DNA of 64,000 nt. It comes from Corynebacterium faecale. GTDB lineage: Bacteria > Actinomycetota > Actinomycetes > Mycobacteriales > Mycobacteriaceae. The position numbers and the translations under genes were made by a program. The notes beneath the pieces are model-generated. The model made no database searches. It saw only the letters and a list, made by a program, of their open reading frames with translations, and was not told the DNA's origin. Where the stretch lies: positions 2,294,001 through 2,358,000 of the forward strand of contig NZ_CP047204.1 of NCBI RefSeq assembly GCF_030408735.1, in the 5' to 3' direction. How positions within the stretch are numbered: the stretch's first letter is position 1; each line of letters starts with the position of its first letter. Shown in pieces: positions 18,487 through 28,233 of the stretch.

Positions 18487-19209
18487 ATGAGTCCGAGTTC
18501 TGGTCCCGCATACTCGCGGATTGCCACCGCGATCACCGCGCGCATTGACGCCAAGCAGTTCGCGCCCGGTGACCGTCTGCCTGCAGAAAGGGAACTCGCG
18601 CAGGAGTTCGGGGTCGCCCGGATGACCGTGCGTCAGGCACTCGACCAGTTACAGATGGATGGTCTGATCGGCCGCAAACGGGGCCGCACCGGTGGCAGTT
18701 TCGTGCTCGGCAGCAGGCCGATCCTGGAATTGACCCGCATCGACGGGTTCAGGCTCCAACTCAGTTCCCGTGGACACCAGACAGATTCCACTGTTCTGCT
18801 GGCGGAGGAGATTCCGGCCTCAGCATTGGTGGCCACCCGGCTCCAGATAACTGAAGGTGATCCGGTGGCGCGGATAGTCCGTCTCCTCACGGTTGATGCC
18901 ACCCCGATCCTGATTGAGGATTCCTATTTTCCCGCGCACTCGGTTCCGGGGATGCTGGATCAGGATCTGGGCAGATCGGTCCACGAGCTTCTGGGGGAGC
19001 AGTGGTCCCTCGCCCCTGTGCGCAAGAAGGAAACGATTGCTCCCGGTGTGGCCACCCCGTTTGAACAGCAGCATCTCGGGGTGGGCACCTCCCTCCCGCT
19101 CCTGCGCATCCACCGGGTGGCTGAAATTGCGGGCGGGCAGATCATCGAATATTCCGAGGATGTGCTCCGCTCCGATGCCGCCTCCATCCGGGTGGTCACC
19201 GAGTTCTGA
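18487..19209 (+). CDS. GntR-family regulator with UTRA domain
   Basis: 240 residues. An N-terminal winged helix (RLPAERELAQEFGVARMTVRQALDQL, residues 28-55) is followed by a UTRA ligand-binding domain of the HutC type (about 85-235). It would repress a target in the absence of a small-molecule ligand. The neighbours give no clear target; the gene ends in an intergenic region with a strong terminator shared with the convergent operon. Confidence 0.88.
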   Translation: MSPSSGPAYSRIATAITARIDAKQFAPGDRLPAERELAQEFGVARMTVRQALDQLQMDGLIGRKRGRTGGSFVLGSRPILELTRIDGFRLQLSSRGHQTDSTVLLAEEIPASALVATRLQITEGDPVARIVRLLTVDATPILIEDSYFPAHSVPGMLDQDLGRSVHELLGEQWSLAPVRKKETIAPGVATPFEQQHLGVGTSLPLLRIHRVAEIAGGQIIEYSEDVLRSDAASIRVVTEF

Positions 19210-19363
19210 TTCCAGCTCAGGGAAGAAATGCTGTTCGATAGAGTGCGGCGATCATGATTCGAGGAAGCCCTTGTGCATCCATGTCCAGAAAGCAGCCGAC
19301 ACCTATGCAAACTTCTACCTGCATGCGGATCTTCTCCGTTCCAGGGTCCATGCCCTGAAGAAC

Positions 19364-19420
19364 GCTTAAACCCCAGCCGTACCCCAGGAATAAAGTCCGG
19401 GGCACGGCTGGGGTTTAAGC
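19364..19420. terminator. Bidirectional terminator between GntR gene and CMD operon
   Basis: A 17-bp perfect outer stem (GCTTAAACCCCAGCCGT with its complement), then an inner CCCC/GGGG helix. It has A/T tracts on both sides, so it can serve both converging transcripts. The gap 19210-19433 holds no gene. Confidence 0.82.
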
Positions 19421-19433
19421 GTCGAGAAGCGCT

Positions 19434-20678
19434 TTAAAGGAACCGCTTAGGCACCTCTGGCTCGCCGAGGGAGAGCATCAGGCGGTTAGCCCAGTTGAAG
19501 AAGGCCACGGAGTTGATCAGGTCCACGATCTGCAGGTCGGCGAAACCGACACCGTGGAGCTTCTCAATGCACCCCTGGTTGAAGGCCATCGGGGTGGCGG
19601 TGAGGGCGCGGGCGGCGTCTCGGATGACATTCCACTGCTCGGATCCGAGATCGGCATCCACGCCCTGGTCGATGAGTGCGTTGACGTGCTCGAGTCGCTC
19701 GGGGGCTTCCTCCACGGAGCGACCAGCATGCACCGAGGCGCAATAGACACAACCATTGAACCGTGAGGTGACGGTGGCGGCGATCTCACGCTCGGCGCGG
19801 CCCACACCTGCACCTTCGGTGTTGTAGAAGATATCCAGGTCGGTGAGGGTGCGTGCCTTCAGTGCCTTCGGATCGCGGGCAAGCAGACGGAAATACGGCA
19901 TGTCGGCGCGCTCAGGCTTGATGAGGGAATCAATCTGTTCCTCAGTGAGGTCCGCCTTGGCCACCGGCTCCACCCAGGGCTTCCAGCCGAGGGCATGGTT
20001 GACAAAGGTGTCGGGGCGGTTGAGGTCCTCATAGGTGGTGATGGTGAAACCCCTGTCCGACAGGGTCCATTCCGCCTCGGAACCCTCCAGACGTCCCTTG
20101 ATCTTTACTTTGAGATCCTCGCCGTTGAGGGTGCGCAGGCCATAGGCCACGCGCAGCTGGAAGGTGAGGAAGCTGACCAGCTGTGCCAGGGAGACAGTAT
20201 CGTCAGCGCTCCACCCTGCCTCAGACAGACGTCCCAGCACCTCAGGGCGTGAATCGCGTGGGTGGAAGACCAGCAGATGGGCGTAATCAAACGCTGCGGC
20301 CAAGCGCTCGCCGAGCACACCGGCATCGTTGCGGACCGAGCCACCCGGCTGGGATTCTGCTGCCAGACCAGGTTCGCGGTAGGTGCCGTAGGGACCAGAA
20401 GACAGGGTTGCCGCAATAGCGTCGGTGATGGCGTGTGCAAGGGACGCCGGCGCATCGTCGAGAAGCAGCTCAGAGTACATATCTACGGCGGGTTCAAACT
20501 GGTGGAGGCCGGCCACGTAGGTGGCCACGGCATAACGCTCACCGAAGCTGAAGGTGCCGGGGTTGATCGGCTCGAGTAGTGATTCGAAACTCGTCTGGGC
20601 GTTGTCGCGCGCCTGCGGGCGGTTGTCGCGCAGCTCCGGAAGGTCGGTGCCGATGAGCATATCGATAATATCTGCCAC
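19434..20678 (-). CDS. Alkylhydroperoxidase/carboxymuconolactone decarboxylase-like (CMD) protein
   Basis: 414 residues. An AhpD/CMD core in the C-terminal half carries the redox pair in CVYCASVHAGR, and a second divergent CMD-like half occupies the N-terminal part. AhpD proteins act in thiol-based peroxide reduction, but large two-domain CMD proteins next to peptide-type ABC transporters are a recurring pair of unknown substrate. It starts at GTG with AGGAGAG upstream, 25 bases after the ATPase gene, as the last gene of the operon. It may process the imported compound; that is inference. Confidence 0.78.
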   Translation of the reverse strand: MADIIDMLIGTDLPELRDNRPQARDNAQTSFESLLEPINPGTFSFGERYAVATYVAGLHQFEPAVDMYSELLLDDAPASLAHAITDAIAATLSSGPYGTYREPGLAAESQPGGSVRNDAGVLGERLAAAFDYAHLLVFHPRDSRPEVLGRLSEAGWSADDTVSLAQLVSFLTFQLRVAYGLRTLNGEDLKVKIKGRLEGSEAEWTLSDRGFTITTYEDLNRPDTFVNHALGWKPWVEPVAKADLTEEQIDSLIKPERADMPYFRLLARDPKALKARTLTDLDIFYNTEGAGVGRAEREIAATVTSRFNGCVYCASVHAGRSVEEAPERLEHVNALIDQGVDADLGSEQWNVIRDAARALTATPMAFNQGCIEKLHGVGFADLQIVDLINSVAFFNWANRLMLSLGEPEVPKRFL

Positions 20679-20703
20679 GTGAATCTCTCCTGTTGAAAGG
20701 CCC

Positions 20704-22365
20704 TCAAAGGCCTAGGTTGAGGTCGCCACCACGGTAGCGCGATCCGGGGATCGCGTCGATGAGCTGGCGGGTGAAGTCGGACTGGGGGTTGTTGAATACA
20801 TCAGCGGTTGGGCCGTATTCCACCTGCTGGCCACGGCTCAGCACCGAGACGGTATCCGAGATCTCGCGTACCACCGCGAGGTCATGGGAGATGAAAACAT
20901 AGGTCAGACCCAGTTCCCGCTGGAGGTCATCCAGCAGTCGCAGGATCTGCGCCTGGACGGTTACGTCGAGGGCGGAGACGGCCTCATCAAAGACCACGAG
21001 TTCCGGCTCGAGGATCATCGCACGCGCAATGGCCACTCGCTGACGTTGACCACCGGACAGCTCACGCGGGCGGCGTGATGCCATGCGGGGATCCAACGCA
21101 ACCAGATCGAGATAGTGGCTGACCTTGCTGGAGATCTCCATCTTGGACAGCTTGGTGAAGTTGCGCAGTGGCTCACCGATGGTGGCCCCGATGGTCTGAC
21201 GGGGATCCAGGGAGGAATAGGGGTTCTGGTACACCAACTGGATCTCCCGGCGCAGTTCACGCTGCTGGGTCTTGTTCAACCCCGTGATCTCCTTGCCCGC
21301 CACCGTGATGGAACCGGAGGTGGGGGTGTTGAACGCCGAAATGGCACGGCCGATGGTGGTCTTGCCGGAACCGGACTCCCCCACCACCGCATGCGTGGTG
21401 CCCGGGAGCACCTCAAAGGAAACATCATCCACGGCGACGAAGACATCCCCCTTGCCACGCTGGTATTCCTTGCGGAAGTTCTCCACCACCAGCAACGGAC
21501 CCTTCTCACGGGCCACCTCGGGATCCACAGCGGGGATGCGCGCCGGGATGGTCCCGGTGGTCAGTGACGGCGCATCCGCCAGCAGCTGGCGGGAGTAAGC
21601 ATCCTGGGGGTCGGTGAGCACGGACGCGGCGTGGCCACTCTCCCGCACCTCGCCTTTTTGCATGACGACGATCTGATCCGCACGGTCACCGGCCACGGCA
21701 AGATCATGGGTGATGAAGAGGATGCCCAGTCCCAGTTCCTGCTGCATCTCCTCGAGCAGATCCAGGATGATCTTCTGCACCGTGACATCAAGTGCGGAAG
21801 TGGGCTCATCAGCGATGATGAGATCCGGCTCCAGGGCTATGGCGGCAGCGATGAGAGCACGCTGCTTCATACCACCCGAGAGCTCATGCGGGTACTGGTT
21901 GTAACGGACCTCCGGGTTATCAATGCCCACGCGGTCGAGCAGTTCAATGACCCGCTTCTTCCGCTGTTCGGCGATGCCGCGGCGGTGGATAGCCAGCCCC
22001 TCCCCCACCGAGGCACCAATCGTCTTGACCGGGTTGAGGGAGTTGTTGGGATCCTGCGGGATCAAACCGATCCTGGTGCCACGGATCTCCTTCCATTCGC
22101 GGGGTTTCAGCCCCACCAGTGAACGACCCTGGAAGCGGATCTCACCGGAATCCACCTCAGCATTGTCCGCCAGCAGCCCGATGACCGCCTGCGCCGTGGT
22201 GGACTTGCCGGAACCAGACTCTCCGACGATGGCCGTGATCTGGCCGGCGTGCACCTGAAGGCTGACATTATTCACGGCGTGGACAAGACCTTTGGCGGTG
22301 CCGTAGGAGACAACGAGATCATCGATCTCCAGCAGGGGTTGCTTCGAGCTAATCGGGGTACTCAT
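20704..22365 (-). CDS. ABC transporter ATPase, DppD-DppF fusion
   Basis: 553 residues with two complete nucleotide-binding domains. The first has GESGSGKST near residue 51 and LSGGMKQR; the second has GESGSGKTT near 330 and LSGGQRQR. This is the fused form of the two ATPases of peptide/nickel-type importers. It is encoded between the permeases and the CMD protein, five bases after the DppC-like gene. Confidence 0.92.
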   Translation of the reverse strand: MSTPISSKQPLLEIDDLVVSYGTAKGLVHAVNNVSLQVHAGQITAIVGESGSGKSTTAQAVIGLLADNAEVDSGEIRFQGRSLVGLKPREWKEIRGTRIGLIPQDPNNSLNPVKTIGASVGEGLAIHRRGIAEQRKKRVIELLDRVGIDNPEVRYNQYPHELSGGMKQRALIAAAIALEPDLIIADEPTSALDVTVQKIILDLLEEMQQELGLGILFITHDLAVAGDRADQIVVMQKGEVRESGHAASVLTDPQDAYSRQLLADAPSLTTGTIPARIPAVDPEVAREKGPLLVVENFRKEYQRGKGDVFVAVDDVSFEVLPGTTHAVVGESGSGKTTIGRAISAFNTPTSGSITVAGKEITGLNKTQQRELRREIQLVYQNPYSSLDPRQTIGATIGEPLRNFTKLSKMEISSKVSHYLDLVALDPRMASRRPRELSGGQRQRVAIARAMILEPELVVFDEAVSALDVTVQAQILRLLDDLQRELGLTYVFISHDLAVVREISDTVSVLSRGQQVEYGPTADVFNNPQSDFTRQLIDAIPGSRYRGGDLNLGL

Positions 22366-22370
22366 ATGCT

Positions 22371-23252
22371 CTACGCCTCCTTTCGGATGATTCGGCTGAG
22401 GTAGTTAGCGGACAGGACAACAGCGATGATGACCAGACCAGGCAGGACGGTCAACCACCAGGAGGTGGCCATGTAATCACGGGCATCGGAGATCAGAAGA
22501 CCCCACTCCGGGGTCGGTGCCGGTGCGCCATAACCCAGGAAGCCCAGGATGGACAGCTGCAGAATGGCGGAACCGAACTGCAGCGCCGCCAAGGCCAGCA
22601 CCGGGGTCAGGGAGTTGGGCAGGATGTGGCGGAACAACACCTGGGTCTGCGTACCGCCGGAACCATAGGCGGCCTCCACGAAGTCAGAACCAGCGACGGT
22701 CATAACCTGGGAACGAGCCAGGCGGGCGAAGGTAGCCACCGAGGTCACACCCACCGCAATGGCGGCGTTCATGGTGCCATAACCCAGCAGGATGATGACG
22801 GACAGGGACAGCAACAGCGCCGGGATGGACAGGAGCACATCCACGAAACGCATGAGCAGGGTGTCCACCCAGCCCTTCTGTGAACCGGCCAGCAGACCGA
22901 TCAGGGTGCCCACGATCAGGCCAACGAGCACGGCGAGCAGCGCACCCAGCAGGGTTTCGCGCGCACCATAGACCACACGGGCATAGAGATCACGACCCAC
23001 GGAATCAGTACCGAACCAGTGAGAGGCACTCGGCTCCAACAGCGCGGTGGTCTGTGAGTGGAAGGGGTCCTGGGCAGTGAACAATCCCGGGATCAATGCC
23101 ATGAGGACGGCGATGGTCAGCACCACCATGGAGATGATCGCGCCGGGGCGGGTCCACGGATTGACAGTGAAACGGCGCTTGCGCCCCGGATCGGTGGCAC
23201 CGGTGCGCTGGTTGCCGAACTTCAGCTTCTTGGGAATCTGTGCGTTAGTCAT
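22371..23252 (-). CDS. ABC transporter permease, DppC family
   Basis: 293 residues, about six membrane helices. It has the N-terminal extension typical of DppC, the GTDSVGRDLYARVVYGAR motif and the EAA loop (VEAAYGSGGTQTQVLFRHILPN). It pairs with the DppB-like permease, whose stop lies three bases upstream of this start. Confidence 0.92.
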   Translation of the reverse strand: MTNAQIPKKLKFGNQRTGATDPGRKRRFTVNPWTRPGAIISMVVLTIAVLMALIPGLFTAQDPFHSQTTALLEPSASHWFGTDSVGRDLYARVVYGARETLLGALLAVLVGLIVGTLIGLLAGSQKGWVDTLLMRFVDVLLSIPALLLSLSVIILLGYGTMNAAIAVGVTSVATFARLARSQVMTVAGSDFVEAAYGSGGTQTQVLFRHILPNSLTPVLALAALQFGSAILQLSILGFLGYGAPAPTPEWGLLISDARDYMATSWWLTVLPGLVIIAVVLSANYLSRIIRKEA

Positions 23253-23255
23253 GGG

Positions 23256-24197
23256 TTATGCCCTCTCCCTGCGACGCAGACGTGCATCGAGAACCGGGTA
23301 CAGCAGGTCGACGATGAGGTTGATCAGGACGTAGATGGCGGCGGCGATGACCACGATGGCCAGCATCACCGGGGTGTCGCGATTGGCCACCGCATTGACG
23401 GTCATCGCACCGATACCCGCGCGTCCGAAGACGGTTTCCGTGACCACTGCACCACCGACAAGTTCACCGAACAGGATGCCCGCCATGGTCAGGGTCGGCA
23501 GCAGCGCATTGCGCAGCACATTGCGGAAGAAGATCCACATCTCACTGGCACCCCGTGCCCGGACTGCAGCCACGAACGGCTGATTCTTCACTTCCTCAAT
23601 GGAGCGGATGAATACCTGAGCCAGTGGGGCCGCGATGGGAATGGACAATGTGATGGTGGGCAGGATCAGTGCCTGGCCGGTGGAGGCACCGATCACCGGC
23701 ACCCAACCCAGGCGGAAGGACACCACCTGGATCAGCATGATGCCGAGCCAGAAGCTGGGCAGGGAGATGAACAGCGGTGGCAGTGCGTTGAAGATATTAC
23801 GGATCCAGGCGAAACGATCCAGCGTTGCCAGGATGGAGATGCCCAGCGCCAGGACCACCGCGAGAGCGAAGGCCAGGATCGCCAGGATGAAGGTTCCGGG
23901 GAAGGCCTCAGCGATCATGGTGGCCACCGGGGTTCCGAATTGAACGGAAAATCCTAAGTCACCGGTGAGGAAACCACCCAGAGACAGGAAGAACTGACTG
24001 ATCAGTGGCTGATCAGCGCCATAAGATTCCCGGATCTCCTCCAGCTGCGTCGGGGAGAGTCCCAGGTCCGGGCTGGCATAACGCGCGGTGACGGCGTCAC
24101 CGGGTAGTGCAGACAACAGGATGAATGCCAGTGTGAAGGTGACCAGCAGCACCAGGACCGCCTGGCCGATACGGCGCAGAATCTGTGCGGTGCTCAT
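23256..24197 (-). CDS. ABC transporter permease, DppB family
   Basis: 313 residues, six predicted membrane helices, with the DppB N-terminal helix and the EAA loop (VAAVRARGASEMWIFFRNVLRN). The start codon directly abuts the stop of the binding protein gene (TAAATG), which points to translational coupling. Confidence 0.92.
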   Translation of the reverse strand: MSTAQILRRIGQAVLVLLVTFTLAFILLSALPGDAVTARYASPDLGLSPTQLEEIRESYGADQPLISQFFLSLGGFLTGDLGFSVQFGTPVATMIAEAFPGTFILAILAFALAVVLALGISILATLDRFAWIRNIFNALPPLFISLPSFWLGIMLIQVVSFRLGWVPVIGASTGQALILPTITLSIPIAAPLAQVFIRSIEEVKNQPFVAAVRARGASEMWIFFRNVLRNALLPTLTMAGILFGELVGGAVVTETVFGRAGIGAMTVNAVANRDTPVMLAIVVIAAAIYVLINLIVDLLYPVLDARLRRRERA

Positions 24198-26027
24198 TTA
24201 GTCCTCCTCCTTGAGGGTTGCTTCTCCATTGACGCCGGATGCAGCATCGGTATCGGTGCCATCATCAGTGCCGTCATCTGAGCCGTCATCTGCGCTGTCT
24301 TCCGAAAAGTCCAGATAGGTCTCATAGAAGTCCGGACGACCGATCACCTCAGGCGCGAAGCCCTTGACATAGGGCTGCAGACCGTAGACCACGGGCTCTT
24401 CGAACAATGGCAGCACATAGGCCTGTTCGGTGATGTAGTCCTGGGCGGCGGCGGATGCTGCGGCGCGGTCTTCCTCCCTCGCACTGGAGGCGATGGCGAA
24501 GAGCAGTTCCTCCAGCCTCTGATCGCCGATGTCCTCGGTGCCGTCGGCTTCCGTGGTGAGGTTGAGGAAGGCGTTGCGGTTGGTGGAGTAGAACTTGGAC
24601 TTCAACACGTCATAGTCAGCGCGGCCAACCATGGAATGGCGCACCTGGATGTTGTCCATGTCCAGGGAATCGGCGGTCTGGGTGGCATGGTCACCCGGGT
24701 TGAGGTTGACCTTGACTCCGATTTCGGAGAGCTGATCCTGCACCATGGTGGTCACCTCGCGGGAGCGGGGCTGCGGGACGGCTTCGTTGAAGGTCAGTTC
24801 CAGAATCTGGCCGTCTTTTTCACGCCAGCCGTTGTTACCCATGACCCAGCCGGCCTCGTCGAGGAGACGTTCAGCAGCTTCAGGGTCATAGACATAGGCA
24901 TCCACCTGTTCCTTATAACCCAGCGCGTTTGAGGCGAGGGTGGAGGTGGCCAGCTTGTAGGAGGAGCTGAAGAGCACATCCATGATGGTTTCCCGGTCCA
25001 CGCCGTGGATGAGCGCCTGGCGGACACGGATGTCCTGCAGGATGGGGTGTTTGAAACGGAAGAAGTATCCGTTGTTTACACCGCTGGTGGAGTTCCAGAC
25101 CACGTCGAGGCCCTGATCCAGGAGGTGTGCCTCCACGGGTGCCTCGATCTGCCGGGCGATGTCGGCCTGCCCGGAGACCAGTGCACCGGTGCGCACGGAT
25201 TCCTCAGCGGCCAGGACGTATTCGATCTCTTCGAGTTTGGCAGGTCCCTGATGTTCACGGGCTGGTGGTGCCCAGTTGTAATCTTCACGGCGGGTCAGCG
25301 TGAGGTTGGTGCCCAGGGTTTCACCGGTGATCACGAAGGGGCCGGAACCGATGACGTTCTCGGCATTGCCCGGCGCGAACTGTTCGGTGGCCAGGTCGAG
25401 GGTGTCGTCGGAGTAGAGGCCGGCGTTGAAGGAGCTGGTGGCCTGGGCGAAGCCTGGTGCTGGTTCTAAGAAGTGGAAGCGGACGGTGTTCTCGTCGATC
25501 ACTTCGCCGTAGTCATAGCTGGTGATCTGCTCCGAGGTGGTCAGGCGGCGGTCTGGATCGCCCTTGCCGTAGAGGTCGAAATTCTTGACCACGTTCTCAG
25601 CTGTCAGAGGGGTGCCGTCGGAGTAGGTGACATCGGTGCGGATGGTGAAGGTGAACTCGGTGGCGTCGTCGTTGATCTCTGGCAGGGCGGTGGCGATCCA
25701 CGGTTTGAGCTCGAGGGTCTCCGGGTCCTGGTAGAGGAGGCGGTCGGTGATGTTGTTGACCACGGCGCCGTTGGGGTAGAACCCTGCTGATGGCGGGTAG
25801 AGCGTGGCAAAGAATCCGGGTTCCAGATAGGTGAGGCGGTCGCGCTCCCCTTCTTCGGCGGGTGCGCTCGTGCATCCGGCGAGTACGGCCAGGCTGGTGA
25901 CCACGGCGGCTACCGATCCGGCAAGTCTGCTAAACCGAGCGGTATGCTTGTGCCGACCGCTCGGTTCATTCGCCCGTTCATGGCTTTTACCATGCGTGCG
26001 CTGTCCTGACACTGGGGTTTCCTCCAT
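24198..26027 (-). CDS. ABC transporter substrate-binding lipoprotein (peptide/nickel type)
   Basis: 609 residues of the SBP_bac_5 family. A charged N-terminus precedes a signal peptide with lipobox LAGC (about residues 49-52), so the mature protein is a lipoprotein. The C-terminus has an unusual Asp/Thr-rich tail (DDGSDDGTDDGTDTD). ATG 26027 has no clear ribosome site; GTG 26012 has GGAGG eight bases upstream and could be the true start. It is the first gene of a five-gene operon whose upstream region holds an McbR-like site. The substrate is unknown; a sulfur compound is suggested by that site only. Confidence 0.88.
   Translation of the reverse strand: MEETPVSGQRTHGKSHERANEPSGRHKHTARFSRLAGSVAAVVTSLAVLAGCTSAPAEEGERDRLTYLEPGFFATLYPPSAGFYPNGAVVNNITDRLLYQDPETLELKPWIATALPEINDDATEFTFTIRTDVTYSDGTPLTAENVVKNFDLYGKGDPDRRLTTSEQITSYDYGEVIDENTVRFHFLEPAPGFAQATSSFNAGLYSDDTLDLATEQFAPGNAENVIGSGPFVITGETLGTNLTLTRREDYNWAPPAREHQGPAKLEEIEYVLAAEESVRTGALVSGQADIARQIEAPVEAHLLDQGLDVVWNSTSGVNNGYFFRFKHPILQDIRVRQALIHGVDRETIMDVLFSSSYKLATSTLASNALGYKEQVDAYVYDPEAAERLLDEAGWVMGNNGWREKDGQILELTFNEAVPQPRSREVTTMVQDQLSEIGVKVNLNPGDHATQTADSLDMDNIQVRHSMVGRADYDVLKSKFYSTNRNAFLNLTTEADGTEDIGDQRLEELLFAIASSAREEDRAAASAAAQDYITEQAYVLPLFEEPVVYGLQPYVKGFAPEVIGRPDFYETYLDFSEDSADDGSDDGTDDGTDTDAASGVNGEATLKEED
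25933..25966. repeat. Inverted repeat inside the 5' end of the binding protein gene
   Basis: AACCGAGCGGT and ACCGCTCGGTT, 11-base arms around a 12-base spacer, within codons 21-32. It could be an intragenic operator or a 5' RNA hairpin. Confidence 0.4.
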
Positions 26028-26108
26028 GGATTCGTTAATTACTTTCCTTATCAGCTAATTTATGCACTGAAAGATAGCACATTTTTAGACAGATCGGTAT
26101 TATAGCGA

Positions 26109-26124
26109 TAGACCGAACAGTCTG
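26109..26124. promoter_or_regulatory. McbR-like operator between the ABC operon and the FAD gene
   Basis: TAGAC-CGAACA-GTCTG fits the TAGAC-N6-GTCTA consensus of McbR, the TetR-type repressor of sulfur amino acid genes in C. glutamicum, at nine of ten positions. It is 82 bases before the binding protein start and 37 bases before the FAD gene, so it could control both. Confidence 0.6.
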
Positions 26125-26160
26125 TTTTGTTTCATTTTCTTCTTTGAGCAGGAGCTTCCC

Positions 26161-28164
26161 GTGAATACGCCCTCGAGTTCGCCCACCACCACGCCCCCTG
26201 CCCAGGTTGCGATCGTGGGCGTCGGCCCCCGGGGCATTTCGGTCATTGAGAGAATCGCCGCTGCACTCAACGCAGCCCACCAGAACAGCCAGCCCGACCA
26301 GGGCCTTATCCTCCACCTCATCGAGGATTCCGAGATGGGTGCCGGCAACATCTGGCGCACCGACCAGACCCGCACGCTGTGCATGAATACCCTCGCCGGT
26401 GCCGTCACCCTGTTCACCGAACCAGGATCCACCGTCACCGCCCCCGTCGTGGAGGGCCCCATCCAATACGACTGGATCCGACTGGTCCGCGGTGATGCCG
26501 AGGACACCCTCACCGACATTCCGTCAGCGGCCGTGAAGCTCTTCCGTGATCATCCACCGGCTACCCACGTCGCAGAGGACTTCCGTGAAGAACTCGAGCA
26601 GACCCTCCCCCAGTCCAATCCCTCACGCGCCCTCTACGGCGCATACCTGCGCTGGGCTTTTGACGTTGCCCTTGCACTTCTCCCCAACTGGGTCCGGGTG
26701 GAACAGCACCATGCCCGCGCAGTGAACATCCGTGAAGACGGCGAGCGCGACATCATCACTCTCTCTGATGCCACGATGGTCACCGCCGACGCCACCGTAC
26801 TAGCTGTGGGTTGGCAGACCCCTGCCGCCAACGCCGAGGAACAGGCACTGGCACAGGCCACCGAGGATTATCCTGAGTTGACCTGGATCCGCCCCGGCAA
26901 CCCCGTGGAGCAGAATCACCAGGACATCCCTGCAGGAGAGAAGGTACTGGTCAGGGGCTTAGGGATGGGCTTCTTCGACATCATGGCCCTGAGCACCATT
27001 GACCGTGGCGGCGTCTTCCACGAAGATCCCTCCACCAGGTCCGGCCTGCGCTATGAGCCCTCCGGCAACGAGCCGCACTTCATCATCTCCTCGGGGCGTG
27101 GTTATCCCTACCTGCCCAAATCTGATTACAAATCACTGCCGCCGGGTGCAAAACTAGCCCGACTCAAGGCTGTCATCGGTGCCCTGAAAGCGCAGAACCG
27201 TGGGCTGGCCAGCATCAACTATGACACGGAAGTGTGGCCGGCAGTAGCCCGCGATGCCTATGAGGCTTTCTACGAAAATCTCCACCGCGTATCCCCCGAG
27301 GCCATCACCACATCATTGGAGGCCATCACGGTGACGATCGATGAGGTGGACGTCGATAAGCTTCCCACCGCACTCCGCGCCCACGTCACCTCGCCCGCCC
27401 ACGTCTTCGACCTGCATGCCTGGGAGTATCCGCTCGCAGGTGCCAACGGCACCATCGAGGAGCTCACCGCACGCATCGCCGACCGCATGGCCGCCGACAT
27501 CCGGCATGCCGAGCTTGCCTGGGACAGCCCGTTGAAATCCGCATTGTGGTCCATTTCCGCCTCGCGCAAACCCAGCGGCATCCTCGGTGCGGAAGGTCGC
27601 CTGACCTTTGAGTCACGCCGCAGCCGCTACGCCGCTGTCATGGCGATCGGCCAGATGGTCGGCTCTGGCCCACCGCTGTTCCGCACCCGCGAGCTACTCG
27701 CGCTCGTTGATGCCGGCCTGGCCACCTTCGCCGGCGCCCGCCCACAGGTGAGCGTGCAAACAGACGGGAACGCCGCCACCTGGCAGCTCACCTCTCCGAC
27801 GACCGGTGATCGCCCGTTGCGCTCAACCACGCTTATCGACGCCTGGATGCACAGCCCCGATATCCGTGTCCCGAGTGATCCCCTCGGCCAATCCCTCATG
27901 GCCGATGGCCGGGTACGCGCTTTCAATAACTACACCACCGATGGCACCGCAGCTCCCTCCGGTTCCCCGGAGGTGGATCCCACCACCCGCCTGTTGATCC
28001 ACCCCAACGGCGACGTGGACAAACGTGTCCAACTGATCGGCATCCCCACCTACGCACAGCTGCCTGACACCACCATCTCCCCCATGCCGGGTACTGATCC
28101 ACTCATGCTCCAGGAGACCGATAAAACTGCCATGAACCTGCTCCGCCGTATCGGCTTAATATAA
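26161..28164 (+). CDS. FAD/NAD(P)-binding protein
   Basis: 667 residues from GTG with AGGAG nine bases upstream. The N-terminus has a dinucleotide site (VAIVGVGPRGISVIER, residues 16-31) and the NAD_binding_9-type layout. A second nucleotide segment (VLVRGLGMGFFDIMAL) is near 263. Family members are large oxidoreductases of uncertain reaction. It is divergent from the ABC operon and shares the McbR-like control region, so it may act on the imported substrate. The aminotransferase gene follows 106 bp downstream. Confidence 0.78.
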   Translation: MNTPSSSPTTTPPAQVAIVGVGPRGISVIERIAAALNAAHQNSQPDQGLILHLIEDSEMGAGNIWRTDQTRTLCMNTLAGAVTLFTEPGSTVTAPVVEGPIQYDWIRLVRGDAEDTLTDIPSAAVKLFRDHPPATHVAEDFREELEQTLPQSNPSRALYGAYLRWAFDVALALLPNWVRVEQHHARAVNIREDGERDIITLSDATMVTADATVLAVGWQTPAANAEEQALAQATEDYPELTWIRPGNPVEQNHQDIPAGEKVLVRGLGMGFFDIMALSTIDRGGVFHEDPSTRSGLRYEPSGNEPHFIISSGRGYPYLPKSDYKSLPPGAKLARLKAVIGALKAQNRGLASINYDTEVWPAVARDAYEAFYENLHRVSPEAITTSLEAITVTIDEVDVDKLPTALRAHVTSPAHVFDLHAWEYPLAGANGTIEELTARIADRMAADIRHAELAWDSPLKSALWSISASRKPSGILGAEGRLTFESRRSRYAAVMAIGQMVGSGPPLFRTRELLALVDAGLATFAGARPQVSVQTDGNAATWQLTSPTTGDRPLRSTTLIDAWMHSPDIRVPSDPLGQSLMADGRVRAFNNYTTDGTAAPSGSPEVDPTTRLLIHPNGDVDKRVQLIGIPTYAQLPDTTISPMPGTDPLMLQETDKTAMNLLRRIGLI

Positions 28165-28233
28165 GCGCAAACTGAAATAGTGCCTCCTCCGGGATAGAGT
28201 CGGGGGTTGGGCCCTTTACCCACGCCCACCTTT

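Noticed and set aside
19217..19405. Small minus-strand frame after the GntR gene
   Set aside because: Lies over a strong terminator and has no recognisable product.
23058..23957. 299-codon plus-strand frame over two permeases
   Set aside because: His/Gln/Asp-rich product, the usual mirror of membrane protein genes.
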